This document shows, in pieces, positions 8,139-16,101 of a stretch of 25,259 nucleotides of DNA. The stretch comes from Oscillospiraceae bacterium. GTDB lineage: Bacteria > Bacillota_A > Clostridia > Oscillospirales > CAG-272. Made by a program: the position numbers and the translations under genes. The notes below the pieces were generated by a model. The model was not told where the DNA came from, searched no databases, and saw only the letters and a list, made by a program, of their open reading frames with translations. Location of the stretch: the NCBI GenBank assembly GCA_015063445.1, contig SVUD01000028.1:1-25259 (forward strand), in the 5' to 3' direction. How positions within the stretch are numbered: the stretch's first letter is position 1; every line of letters begins with the position of its first letter.

Positions 8139-10739
8139 TTACAGCGTTTTAATTTCCGCAGTCAATTCATTTGAGTTAAAATCTATAATTATTTCGCTAT
8201 CGGGAGATATATCGTCGCTTATAATCTTTTTGGCAACGAGAGTTTCAACTCTCGACTGAATAAATCTCTTGAGCGGTCTTGCTCCGTACATAGAATCGTA
8301 AGACGCTTCTATAACAAAATCCTTCGCGTTATCCGTCAAAACAACCCTTATGCGTTTGTCGGCAAGTCTCTTCTCGAGATCCGCAAGAGTAAGATCTACT
8401 ATAGCGCGTATATTTTCCTTAGTAAGAGGCTTGAAATATATAATTTCATCAAGTCGGTTTAAGAACTCGGGTCGGAAGGAACGCTTAAGGAGCATATCTA
8501 CGGCATTTTTGGCTTCCGCTTTTATTTCTCCGTTCTCTATTCCGTCGAGTATAATATCAGAACCGAGATTGCTCGTCATAATAACGATGGTATTCTTGAA
8601 ATCCACCACACGCCCCTGGCTATCCGTAATTCTTCCGTCGTCGAGAAGCTGCAAAAGAACGTTGAATACATCGGGGTGCGCCTTCTCTATCTCGTCAAAA
8701 AGCACCACGGAGTAGGGCTTACGGCGTACAGCCTCGGTAAGCTGACCGCCTTCGTCGTATCCGACGTAGCCGGGAGGCGCTCCAATAAGTCTTGAAACGC
8801 TGTACTTTTCCATATACTCGGACATATCTATTCTGACTATAGCTTTTTCATTATCGAAAAGCGCCTCGGCAAGCGCCTTCGCAAGCTCGGTTTTACCAAC
8901 TCCCGTAGGTCCTAAGAACATAAACGAGCCTATAGGTCTTTTGGGATCTCTTATGCCGGCTCTCGAACGCATTACCGCTTCTGTGACTTTATTTACGCCC
9001 TCGTTCTGACCTATAACACGCTTATGCAGGATTATATCCATATTGAGCAGCTTATCACGTTCGCCCTCTACAAGCTTTGCCACGGGTATACCCGTCCACC
9101 TCGAAACTATTTTAGCAATCTCGTCGTCACCGACAGAATCACGAAGCAAAACGCTATCCCTCTCGGCTTCTTTTTTTTCGGCTTCAAGAAGCGCTCGTCT
9201 CAGCTCCGGAAGCTTTCCGTACTTAAGCTCTGCCGCGCGTCCGAGATTGTATTCCGCCTCAGCAATCTCAATTTCACGGGATACCGTGTCAATTTCTTCA
9301 CGTATTTTTTGCGCCTGCGCTATACTGTCCTTTTCACTCTCCCAGCGTACCTTCATTGAGTCAAATTCGCCTCTGAGATCCTGAAGCTCAAGTCTTATAT
9401 CCGAAAGTCTTTCAACAGATAGCTTATCCTTTTCCTTTTTCAGCGCCGCCTCTTCAATTTCAAGCTGCATTATTCTGCGTGATATTTCATCCATTTCAGT
9501 GGGCATGGAATTCATCTCCGTCTTTATAAGCGCGCACGCCTCGTCAACAAGGTCGATAGCCTTATCGGGAAGAAATCTGTCGGATATATATCTATTTGAA
9601 AGCGTGGCTGCGGCTATAATTGCGGAGTCGTGTATTTTAACTCCGTGGAATACCTCGTATCTTTCCTTGAGTCCTCTCAGAATGGCTATTGTATCCTCTA
9701 CCGTCGGCTCGTCTACCATTACGGGCTGGAATCTGCGCTCGAGCGCCGCATCCTTTTCTACGTACTTTCTGTATTCGTCAAGCGTGGTTGCTCCAATACA
9801 GTGAAGCTCGCCTCTTGCAAGCATTGGCTTCAAGAGATTGCCCGCATCCATCGAGCCCTCGGTCTTGCCCGCTCCGACGATTGTGTGAAGCTCATCTATA
9901 AAGAGAATAATATTTCCCTCAGACTCCTTTACCTCATTCAGAACGGCTTTAAGACGCTCCTCAAACTCTCCCCTGTACTTTGCTCCCGCAACGAGAGCGC
10001 CCATATCAAGAGAAAAGAGCTGTCTGTTCTTTAAATTATCGGGCACGTCGCCCCTCACTATTCTATGAGCAAGTCCCTCTGCTATCGCAGTCTTTCCAAC
10101 GCCGGGCTCACCTATAAGACAGGGATTGTTTTTCGATTTTCTCGAAAGTATTCTTATCACGTTTCGTATTTCGTCATCCCTGCCTATGACGGGATCGAGC
10201 TTCTTTGATTTTGCGAGGTCTACGAGGTTCTGACCGTATTTTGACAGAACGTCGTAGGTTACCTCGGGATTATCGTTTGTCACTTTTCTGTTACCTCGTA
10301 TTTTCTTTAGCTCTGAAAGAGCTTCTTTTTTTGTTATTTTGTGTTTTTTAAAGAGATCCTTTACTTTATCCGAAGCATTGTCGGTCATAGATAGGAAAAT
10401 ATGCTCAACCGATATATATTCGTCTCCCATATCGCTCATAATTTTCTCGCTACCCGAAAGAACCTTATCACATTCACGCGTTACGTATACGTTTTCATTT
10501 GAATATCCCGCGCCCGAAACCTTCGGCATTAAAGCGGCAATTTCACGAGAGCCTTCAAGCAGCTCGGGTACGTTTGTTTCCATCTTCTTAAGAAGTGACG
10601 GTATAAGCCCCTCGGAATCTGAAAGGAGCGCTATAAGAAGATGAACGTCGCCTATCGCAGAAGCGGAATACTCGCCCGCAACCGAACGCGCTTTTTCTAT
10701 AGCCTCACGACTTTTGTTTGTCAGCTTTTCAACATTCAT
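8139..10739 (-). CDS. clpB: ClpB ATP-dependent protein disaggregase
   Basis: An 866-residue Hsp100 of the usual ClpB length. Order of parts: Clp N-domain repeats (about 1-145); first AAA+ module with Walker A GEPGVGKT (210-217) and Walker B LFIDE (279-283); coiled-coil M-domain (about 405-525), which separates ClpB from ClpA and ClpX; second AAA+ module with Walker A GPTGVGKT (610-617) and Walker B VVLFDE (678-683); C-terminal D2-small domain. It works in the cytoplasm with DnaK/DnaJ/GrpE to rescue aggregated proteins. GGAGGTGAG sits 5 nt before the ATG at 10739. No IGL/IGF loop for ClpP docking is apparent, as expected for ClpB. A perfect CIRCE operator about 95-120 nt upstream implies HrcA repression. 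It appears monocistronic. Confidence 0.98.
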   Translation of the reverse strand: MNVEKLTNKSREAIEKARSVAGEYSASAIGDVHLLIALLSDSEGLIPSLLKKMETNVPELLEGSREIAALMPKVSGAGYSNENVYVTRECDKVLSGSEKIMSDMGDEYISVEHIFLSMTDNASDKVKDLFKKHKITKKEALSELKKIRGNRKVTNDNPEVTYDVLSKYGQNLVDLAKSKKLDPVIGRDDEIRNVIRILSRKSKNNPCLIGEPGVGKTAIAEGLAHRIVRGDVPDNLKNRQLFSLDMGALVAGAKYRGEFEERLKAVLNEVKESEGNIILFIDELHTIVGAGKTEGSMDAGNLLKPMLARGELHCIGATTLDEYRKYVEKDAALERRFQPVMVDEPTVEDTIAILRGLKERYEVFHGVKIHDSAIIAAATLSNRYISDRFLPDKAIDLVDEACALIKTEMNSMPTEMDEISRRIMQLEIEEAALKKEKDKLSVERLSDIRLELQDLRGEFDSMKVRWESEKDSIAQAQKIREEIDTVSREIEIAEAEYNLGRAAELKYGKLPELRRALLEAEKKEAERDSVLLRDSVGDDEIAKIVSRWTGIPVAKLVEGERDKLLNMDIILHKRVIGQNEGVNKVTEAVMRSRAGIRDPKRPIGSFMFLGPTGVGKTELAKALAEALFDNEKAIVRIDMSEYMEKYSVSRLIGAPPGYVGYDEGGQLTEAVRRKPYSVVLFDEIEKAHPDVFNVLLQLLDDGRITDSQGRVVDFKNTIVIMTSNLGSDIILDGIENGEIKAEAKNAVDMLLKRSFRPEFLNRLDEIIYFKPLTKENIRAIVDLTLADLEKRLADKRIRVVLTDNAKDFVIEASYDSMYGARPLKRFIQSRVETLVAKKIISDDISPDSEIIIDFNSNELTAEIKTL

Positions 10740-10833
10740 AAGCTCACCTCCGTAAAAATCTCATTTACTGCAGTATTAGTTTACTTTCCTTTTATGAATA
10801 TGTGATGTTCAAATTATGTCTTTTTTGTAAACA

Positions 10834-10860
10834 TTAGCACTCTGCTAATACGAGTGCTAA
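10834..10860. promoter_or_regulatory. CIRCE operator (HrcA-binding site) of clpB
   Basis: TTAGCACTC, nine bases, then GAGTGCTAA: a perfect match to the canonical CIRCE inverted repeat bound by the heat-shock repressor HrcA. It lies in the clpB leader, divergent from fur. The -10 and -35 boxes of clpB could not be assigned with confidence. A solitary TTAGCACTC half-site lies further upstream at 10910-10918. Confidence 0.93.
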
Positions 10861-10988
10861 CAAAAACTAACATCAAAATTACCTTTTTGCCTAAATTTAC
10901 GAGCGTTTTTTAGCACTCTTGCCATCCTCCAAGTAAGATACGGCAATAAAGTATAAACGTATTTTTTCAAAAACATCAGAATTTTCTA

Positions 10989-11017
10989 TTGACATTTTTC
11001 CTTTTTTATAGTATTAT
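10989..11017 (+). promoter_or_regulatory. Promoter of the Fur-exporter operon
   Basis: TTGACA (10989-10994), a 17-bp spacer, then TATTAT (11012-11017). The predicted transcription start is near 11024, just ahead of the Fur-type operator. Confidence 0.8.
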
Positions 11018-11029
11018 AGATAGGAATTT

Positions 11030-11044
11030 TGAGAATTATTCTCA
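11030..11044. promoter_or_regulatory. 7-1-7 Fur-family operator
   Basis: TGAGAAT, a central T, then ATTCTCA: a perfect 7-1-7 inverted repeat. This is the layout of Fur (TGATAAT-N-ATTATCA), PerR and Zur boxes in Firmicutes, differing from the Fur consensus at one symmetric position. It covers the start of the transcript, 15 nt before the regulator's ATG, so autoregulation is likely. Confidence 0.8.
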
Positions 11045-11059
11045 TTTTAAAGGACGCAT

Positions 11060-11500
11060 ATGAAGTATAATACAGGTAAAAAGAAACAAATTATAGATTT
11101 CCTTTCAAAAAATGCGCACACAGCATTTACCATCGAGGAAATTTCAGAGAGCATCGCTCCCGACGGTAAGGGCAAAAGCACTGTTTACAGAATAGTTTCA
11201 GAGCTTGTTTCGGAATCCGCGGTTAAAAGAATTTCCGACGGCAAGACCAGGCACTGCTCTTATCAATATATCGGCAAGGACGAATGCAAATCGCATCTTC
11301 ATCTCAAGTGCAGAGATTGCGGAAAGCTTATACATCTTGATAAAAGCATTTCGGAAAAGGTAACCGCGGCGCTTCGTGAAAGCGGCGGATTTACGCTCGA
11401 ATACGGCTGTATGCTATTTGGAAAATGCGATGAATGCAAAGACGACAGTGATGAGCCGCGTTGCTCAAGCGTTCATTCACACGGAGGAACACATATATGA
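11060..11500 (+). CDS. Fur-family metal-responsive transcriptional regulator
   Basis: A 146-residue Fur/Zur/PerR/Mur-family repressor. The N-terminal winged helix includes GKSTVYRIVSELV (about 38-50). The C-terminal metal domain has HLHLKCRDCG (H79, H81, C84, C87) and a second CxxC at C123/C126, which together form the structural Cys4 zinc site. The C-terminal tail is His-rich (HSHGGTH). AAAGGA precedes the ATG. The gene overlaps the exporter gene by 4 bases (ATGA) and has a 7-1-7 operator in its own leader. Pairing with a metal exporter suggests that it senses excess metal. Which metal (zinc, manganese, iron or other) cannot be read from sequence; the sensory ligands are not clearly those of PerR. 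Confidence 0.93.
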   Translation: MKYNTGKKKQIIDFLSKNAHTAFTIEEISESIAPDGKGKSTVYRIVSELVSESAVKRISDGKTRHCSYQYIGKDECKSHLHLKCRDCGKLIHLDKSISEKVTAALRESGGFTLEYGCMLFGKCDECKDDSDEPRCSSVHSHGGTHI

Positions 11501-12462
11501 TTTTTAACAGAATACAAGCGATGCTCCTCCACGCCTCACACTCGGGGCATTCGGGAATTGAGGAGTTTTTCTCGGAGAAGCTCGGTAAGGTTGGAATCTT
11601 TATAGAAGAAGTGATTTTCCACGGTCTTATCGATACGCTTCCCTTAATCCCCTTCCTTTTCCTCACTTATCTTTTAATGGAATTTATTGAGCATAGCTCA
11701 TCGGATAAGACGGTCGGATTTTTAAAGAAAGCAGGTCCTCTCGGTCCTGCTCTCGGCGCAAGCGTTGGCATAATCCCGCAATGCGGCTTCTCTTCGGTCG
11801 CATCAAATCTCTACTGTACGAGAATTATTACCATGGGTACTCTTGTTGCGGTATTTCTTTCCACATCGGACGAGATGCTTCCACTTCTCATAAGCAGCTC
11901 GGGAATAGGCGCAAAGAAAATACTATTTATTCTTATTTATAAATTCACGGCTGCGCTTATCGTTGGCTTTGTCTTAGACGCAATTCTTCACATTATGAAA
12001 AGGGATAAAAGAGAAATAGACATTGACGAGTTATGCGAAAACGATAACTGCCACTGCGAGCGAGGTATTTTTTATTCGGCTCTTCATCACACGGTAAAAA
12101 TCACCCTCTTTATTTTCATTTGCACTCTTGCGATAAACACTGCAATCTTCTTTATAGGGAACGATAATCTCGCTAAAATAATGTACGACAAGCCTGTGAT
12201 AAGTCATATTATAGCGGCGATTTTCGGTCTTATTCCGAACTGCTCAGCGTCCGTAGCGCTCACGGGCTTCTATACCTCGGGCTTTATAACTCTCGGCACT
12301 ATGCTTTCGGGACTTTTTGCAGGCTCGGGAGCTGGTCTTTTAGTTCTTCTCAAGGTCAACAAGCACCACCGCGAGAATCTATTCATAGTAGGGATTCTTA
12401 TCGCTTCGGGAATAGTGTTCGGACTTTTGGCGGATATCATCGGTCTTGACTCGCTTATATAA
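11497..12462 (+). CDS. ArsP_2-type 10TM heavy-metal exporter (putative manganese/arsenic exporter family)
   Basis: A 321-residue, highly hydrophobic membrane protein with about ten transmembrane segments in two inverted halves. Each half carries the same signature: GIIPQCGFSSVA (P94, C96) and GLIPNCSASVA (P247, C249). This pattern, with the segment DTLPLIPFLFLTYLLMEFIEH, fits the family described as putative 10TM heavy-metal exporters or putative manganese transporters. Likely metal ligands are the N-terminal His cluster (H12, H15, H18) and the central cytoplasmic loop CENDNCHCERG (C180, C185, C187). I chose the ATG at 11497, which overlaps the regulator's TGA and has GGAGG 9 nt upstream; an earlier in-frame start at 11461 lies inside the regulator gene. 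The function is family-based inference. Confidence 0.85.
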   Translation: MIFNRIQAMLLHASHSGHSGIEEFFSEKLGKVGIFIEEVIFHGLIDTLPLIPFLFLTYLLMEFIEHSSSDKTVGFLKKAGPLGPALGASVGIIPQCGFSSVASNLYCTRIITMGTLVAVFLSTSDEMLPLLISSSGIGAKKILFILIYKFTAALIVGFVLDAILHIMKRDKREIDIDELCENDNCHCERGIFYSALHHTVKITLFIFICTLAINTAIFFIGNDNLAKIMYDKPVISHIIAAIFGLIPNCSASVALTGFYTSGFITLGTMLSGLFAGSGAGLLVLLKVNKHHRENLFIVGILIASGIVFGLLADIIGLDSLI

Positions 12463-12497
12463 AATCTAAAAACCGAAAATTCAAAGCCAAATCAACG

Positions 12498-12592
12498 AAA
12501 ATAAAGGTATTGCTGATATAAGAGTCGGTATAGCTGCATTTAAACTTTGCTTTTAAACCGTGGTCTTATTTACCGCGCAATACCTTTATTTT
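12498..12592. terminator. Long hairpin after the exporter operon
   Basis: The outer arms at 12498-12513 and 12577-12592 are a perfect 16-bp inverted repeat. Inside, ATAAGA (12518-12523) pairs with TCTTAT (12564-12569) and CGG with CCG (12558-12560). The 3' arm runs into a T-rich stretch, so it can act as a terminator of the Fur-exporter transcript. At 95 nt it is much longer than a usual terminator and may be a separate structured RNA or a small palindromic element. Confidence 0.6.
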
Positions 12593-12626
12593 TATTAAGT
12601 ATAATCACATTTTATACAAATTCGGG

Positions 12627-12632
12627 TATAAT
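12627..12632 (+). promoter_or_regulatory. -10 box of the beta-lactamase-fold gene
   Basis: A perfect TATAAT lies 30 nt upstream of the ATG at 12662. The hexamer 17 bp further upstream (ATCACA) is a poor -35, so the promoter is only partly supported. Confidence 0.5.
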
Positions 12633-12661
12633 AACAAGGATAAAACTTTTAAGAGAGTAAT

Positions 12662-14683
12662 ATGGAAAGCTACAAGAAAAAATCTATAAAATTTTTAGTT
12701 AATCTTAGCCTCAAGGAGCAAAAGGATCCGCGCGTGGTTAAATACACGCCCTCGAAAATCTCGACAAGCGGCAAAGAGGATAAATACTTTTCAAGAAAAA
12801 TCGGCGGAGAAGGCGGAAAATACGCCTCGCTCTTGACCTCTATGCTTAAAGAGCTTGAAAAGGAAGAACGAGCAAACGTTCACAGTATTATGGTTTTCAA
12901 GGATGGGGCGGTCGTCGCCGAAGCGTCAAGAGACGGATATGACGCAAACGTCTTTCATCTCGCTCATTCTATGTCAAAAACCGTTACGGGTCTTGCCATA
13001 GGATTTTTATACGATGAAAGCAGAATAAATCTCAATGCGCTCGCTATAGACTTCTTCCCGGAAATAAAAAGAAAAGGCGCATTATCCGAGAAGATAACCG
13101 TCAGAGATCTTTTATCGATGAAAAGCGGTGTAAAATTTGCCGAGGTCGGTGTTGTCAGTGAAGTGAATTGGACACAGGCGTTCTTCGAGAGCGCATCCGA
13201 ATTCGTCCCTTCCGAGCGCTTTAAATACAACAGCATGAATTCCTATATTCTCGCGAACATCGTTACACGCATCACGGGTAAATCTCTTTCGGAGTATGTT
13301 AATGAAAAGCTCTTTGAACCTCTCGGCATAAAAAATTATCTTTGGGAAAAGGGTCCCGAAGGAATAGAAAAGGGCGGATTCGGTCTGTATCTTTCATGCG
13401 AAAGCTTCTTAAAAATCGGAGCTATGATGGCATCCGGCGGATACTTTAACAACAAACGCATACTTTCGCGAGAGTTTCTTTCGCTGATGCTCACGCCTCA
13501 CGCAGACGTATCGCATGAAAACCCGGAATACGATTACGGACTTCACGTTTGGGTAAGCCGTGATGGAAACGAATTCCTTTTAAACGGTATGCTCGGGCAA
13601 AACGTATGGATTTCCAAAAGCTCGGGATTCATAGTCTCAATGAACTCGGGAAACAACGAGCTGTTCACGCAAAGTCCCGCGCTCGCTATTATAAAAAAGC
13701 ATTTGTCAGTCCCCGACAATAGCATCGACTCTCAAAGACGTGACGTAAGACGTCTCAAAGAGACCTGCGATAGCTTTTTCTCATCAAGAGAGGATATTTC
13801 AAAAAAAGAGGAAAAGCGAGGAATAGCTTATTTTTTGGGAATAAAAAACAGATATCCCTTTGACACGGGGTGGGATGACGTGCTCGGCGAATATGCGTTC
13901 AGAGATAACAATGCGTCCTTGCTTCCGCTCTTTGTCAGAACAATGCAAAACAATTTCCTTGGCGGAATCGAGAAGATAAGCCTCTTAAGAATTACGGACT
14001 CTCTTATTCTTACGGTAAAAGAAGGCGATACGGAATTTAAAATCCCCGTCGGACTATACAATTATTCCGACACGGTGCTGAATTTCGGCGGTGAAAAATA
14101 TCTCGTACGCGCTCTTGGAGAATGCGCGCTCGATGAGGATAAAAACAAGGTGTATAAAATCAAGCTGATCTTCCCCGAGCTTCCTAACACACGTATGATC
14201 AAAATTTCACACGCTCCCGAAGGTATAAGTCTTAAGATGAGCGAATATCCCAACGAAAAAATAGCGGAAACCTTCTTCGATTCCATTACTAACGACTCCA
14301 AGACCTCATTCGCAATAAGCTTCGTTGAGAAGAAAATGGGAAGCGGATTCTTTAAGAGCAAAATCAACTCCACCTTTAATCCCACCCTCAGTGGAATTAA
14401 TACAAAAAATCCCGGCTGGGAGTCAATTATAATAAACGACAATCTTCGACTTGCCGAACAAAGAGAAAAATCATCAAGCTTTATAACCTCTCTTATATCC
14501 AAATTCTTAATCGACAAGGATGAAGAGAAAGAAAAGGCGGGCGAAGGCGGTATAAAGGGCTTTTTCGCCAAAGCGCTTTCGCTGCTTTTTGAAAAGCTGC
14601 AGCAGACCGATAAAGAAAGCGAATCAAAGGAAAGCACAATAGAGCTTTCGGATGACGTAGTAACGTTTTTAGACAATCAATGA
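12662..14683 (+). CDS. Serine beta-lactamase-fold hydrolase with a long uncharacterised C-terminal region
   Basis: A 673-residue protein. Residues about 70-345 are a class-C beta-lactamase/penicillin-binding-protein-like domain: SMSK (S103-K106) as the SxxK nucleophile motif, FKYNSMNSY (Y189) as the tyrosine motif, then LFEPLGI, as in esterase EstB-like and D-aminopeptidase-like relatives. The third motif, usually KTG or HxG, appears as NGMLGQ (308-313) with no Lys or His. The remaining ~320 residues form a beta-rich region and a charged, Lys/Glu-rich end; no known domain was recognised. There is no signal peptide, so the protein is probably cytoplasmic and not a true antibiotic beta-lactamase. 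GAGAG lies ahead of the ATG. It is monocistronic and convergent with the PRTase gene. Confidence 0.85.
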   Translation: MESYKKKSIKFLVNLSLKEQKDPRVVKYTPSKISTSGKEDKYFSRKIGGEGGKYASLLTSMLKELEKEERANVHSIMVFKDGAVVAEASRDGYDANVFHLAHSMSKTVTGLAIGFLYDESRINLNALAIDFFPEIKRKGALSEKITVRDLLSMKSGVKFAEVGVVSEVNWTQAFFESASEFVPSERFKYNSMNSYILANIVTRITGKSLSEYVNEKLFEPLGIKNYLWEKGPEGIEKGGFGLYLSCESFLKIGAMMASGGYFNNKRILSREFLSLMLTPHADVSHENPEYDYGLHVWVSRDGNEFLLNGMLGQNVWISKSSGFIVSMNSGNNELFTQSPALAIIKKHLSVPDNSIDSQRRDVRRLKETCDSFFSSREDISKKEEKRGIAYFLGIKNRYPFDTGWDDVLGEYAFRDNNASLLPLFVRTMQNNFLGGIEKISLLRITDSLILTVKEGDTEFKIPVGLYNYSDTVLNFGGEKYLVRALGECALDEDKNKVYKIKLIFPELPNTRMIKISHAPEGISLKMSEYPNEKIAETFFDSITNDSKTSFAISFVEKKMGSGFFKSKINSTFNPTLSGINTKNPGWESIIINDNLRLAEQREKSSSFITSLISKFLIDKDEEKEKAGEGGIKGFFAKALSLLFEKLQQTDKESESKESTIELSDDVVTFLDNQ

Positions 14684-14740
14684 TAGCGTTTTAAAAAACA
14701 AATTACCTCGTTAATTGTAGTCAATTAATCCCATACAAAG

Positions 14741-14792
14741 AAAAACAAAGCCATATATGTAAACTTTGATTTGCATATACGGCTTTGTTTTT
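14741..14792. terminator. Bidirectional terminator between convergent genes
   Basis: AAAACAAAGCC and TATATG pair with CATATA and GGCTTTGTTTT around a ~12-nt loop, with one mismatch. Runs of A and T flank both ends. It ends both the beta-lactamase-fold gene and the PRTase-like gene. Confidence 0.85.
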
Positions 14793-14810
14793 AGTTATTA
14801 TATTTTCGAA

Positions 14811-15452
14811 TTAAAGCTTTGAATAACCAAAGCTATTAACGAGAGCGTCGATTCGCTGTCCTGCTTTACAAAGAGGGCATTCGTGCGACTGATAGCTTTG
14901 ATAGTCCTTAAGGTCATTAGGATCGAATACGGAATGAACCTCATATCCCATACACTCGGGAACCGTTGCGAAGATCGAAGCGATTCCGGCAACTCTGCCT
15001 CCGTAATAATTTATCGCCTCAATCGCGCTCTTGGCGGTATAACCCGTCGTTACGGACGCGGCAAGTATGAGAACGTTCTTTCCCTGGAGAGCCGAAAGAA
15101 GACTATCGCGGAAAATAAGCTGACTTCCAGCCGTATGCTCGGGGGTTAAAACGTATATAGTCTGATGCGCGTTTATTGATACAAAGTTACCACGGGTAAG
15201 CTCTTCGGCAAGGCAGGTTCCGATAACCTGCGTACCGTCAAGGCAAAGTATGGTATCAACTATCGTGGACTGATGATAGTAGCTGACAAGCTCTGCGGCA
15301 ACCGCCTGAGCCTCGGAAAGACGTGTCTTTTGTGTTGTAACGTCAATATAGTAGTTAATATGGCTGTGGTTAGTTGCAAAGTGTCCCTTTGAAACTCTCA
15401 AGAAAAGATTTTTCTTTTTTGTTCCTATCTTATAAGAATTTTCGGTTGGCAT
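14811..15452 (-). CDS. Orotate phosphoribosyltransferase-like protein with degenerate PRPP motif
   Basis: A 213-residue PRTase-fold protein. The PRPP-loop region is VLILAASVTTGYTAKS (127-142), where active PRTases have two acidic residues at the positions of A131-A132. The N-terminal half carries GHFATNHSHINYYID. The C-terminus has CPLC (C192, C195), as in several OPRTases that end in a CPLC motif. AAAGGAGGA lies 6 nt before the ATG at 15452; an upstream in-frame TTG at 15527 overlaps the -35 box and is rejected. It stands alone, without pyr genes. Either it is an OPRT-like enzyme of another specificity or a PRTase-fold regulator or sensor. Lack of the acidic pair argues against normal PRPP-magnesium chemistry. 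Confidence 0.75.
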   Translation of the reverse strand: MPTENSYKIGTKKKNLFLRVSKGHFATNHSHINYYIDVTTQKTRLSEAQAVAAELVSYYHQSTIVDTILCLDGTQVIGTCLAEELTRGNFVSINAHQTIYVLTPEHTAGSQLIFRDSLLSALQGKNVLILAASVTTGYTAKSAIEAINYYGGRVAGIASIFATVPECMGYEVHSVFDPNDLKDYQSYQSHECPLCKAGQRIDALVNSFGYSKL

Positions 15453-15498
15453 AGTCTTTCCTCCTTTTTTGATGGGCGTTTGCCCTTTAGGTATATAT

Positions 15499-15527
15499 AT
15501 TTTACACAATTTTATTTCGCATGTCAA
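15499..15527 (-). promoter_or_regulatory. Promoter of the PRTase-like gene
   Basis: On the minus strand, TTGACA (15527-15522), a 17-bp spacer and TAAAAT (15504-15499). The leader to the ATG is about 40 nt and includes a short GGGC/GCCC inverted repeat. Confidence 0.8.
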
Positions 15528-15567
15528 GAAAAAGAAGTCGATTTTTAGAAGTTATGTAAAAATAGAC

Positions 15568-15597
15568 AAAAAATCGTTCCAAAAAGTCTTTTTCGGA
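15568..15597 (-). terminator. Possible terminator of the SDR-flavin reductase-XRE operon
   Basis: On the minus strand, TCC and AAAAA pair with TTTTT and GGA (one bulge), followed by ACGA and a T run. The stem is weak, AT-rich and 115 nt past the XRE stop. Nothing better was seen in this ~180-nt gap. Confidence 0.35.
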
Positions 15598-15711
15598 TTT
15601 TATTTTTTATGCATAATACCATATTTGAGAAGTTTTATTTACACTCAATACGCAGTTCCTAATATATTCAAGCATTCCGTTATATCAGGCAAGTTAATTT
15701 TTATATGACTT

Positions 15712-16101
15712 TTAACTCTTTTTTACACCTTTTTTCTTTTCGGGAGCGGAGCTAAGATACAGATTTATTACGCTTTCAAGCGTTTTTTCAAGGGCTATTT
15801 TCTGCTTTGGAGACAAAACAGCGCATTTTCTGTAAAGAGTTAGCAGCTCCACCTCATCATCGGAAAGCTCCGAGGTATCGTGAGTTATCGGCATCGAGAG
15901 AAGCTCTCCAACGCTGACCTCAAATCCATCAGCAAGCTTTGGCAGCATTTTCATAAACGATGACGAGCGTTCTCTTCTCCAGTTGTTTACGGTTTTCGAG
16001 GGCAGCTCCATCTCTCTTTCAAAGGCGGCGTCACTCTCGTATTCACTCTCAATCAGCGCCAAAACCTTTTCTCTGGTCTCTTTTATAGTTTCGCTGTTCA
16101 T
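15712..16101 (-). CDS. XRE-type helix-turn-helix protein
   Basis: A 129-residue protein. Residues about 8-70 form an XRE/Cro-like helix-turn-helix (AFEREMELPSKTVNNWRRERSSS with the usual hydrophobic spacing, then LADGFEVSVGELLSMP). The remainder (about 75-118) is helical, with DDEVELLTLYRKCAVLSPKQKIALEKTL, a tail common in small Clostridial regulators, followed by a Lys-rich end. Its ATG overlaps the flavin-reductase TGA (ATGA), so it is translationally coupled and last in the operon. The regulatory target is unknown; it may control its own operon. Confidence 0.85.
   Translation of the reverse strand: MNSETIKETREKVLALIESEYESDAAFEREMELPSKTVNNWRRERSSSFMKMLPKLADGFEVSVGELLSMPITHDTSELSDDEVELLTLYRKCAVLSPKQKIALEKTLESVINLYLSSAPEKKKGVKKS

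Noticed and set aside
14062..14676. A 204-codon minus-strand frame opposite the beta-lactamase-fold gene
   Set aside because: Ser/Leu-rich low-information translation antisense to a better-supported gene, with no domain; a shadow frame.
12662..14683. Antibiotic-resistance beta-lactamase
   Set aside because: No signal peptide, altered third motif, and similarity in pattern to esterase/peptidase relatives; resistance is not supported.
15469..15708. A 79-codon plus-strand gene between the PRTase and XRE genes
   Set aside because: It covers the PRTase promoter in antisense, is Phe/Tyr/Ile-rich as expected for AT-rich DNA, and lacks a ribosome site.
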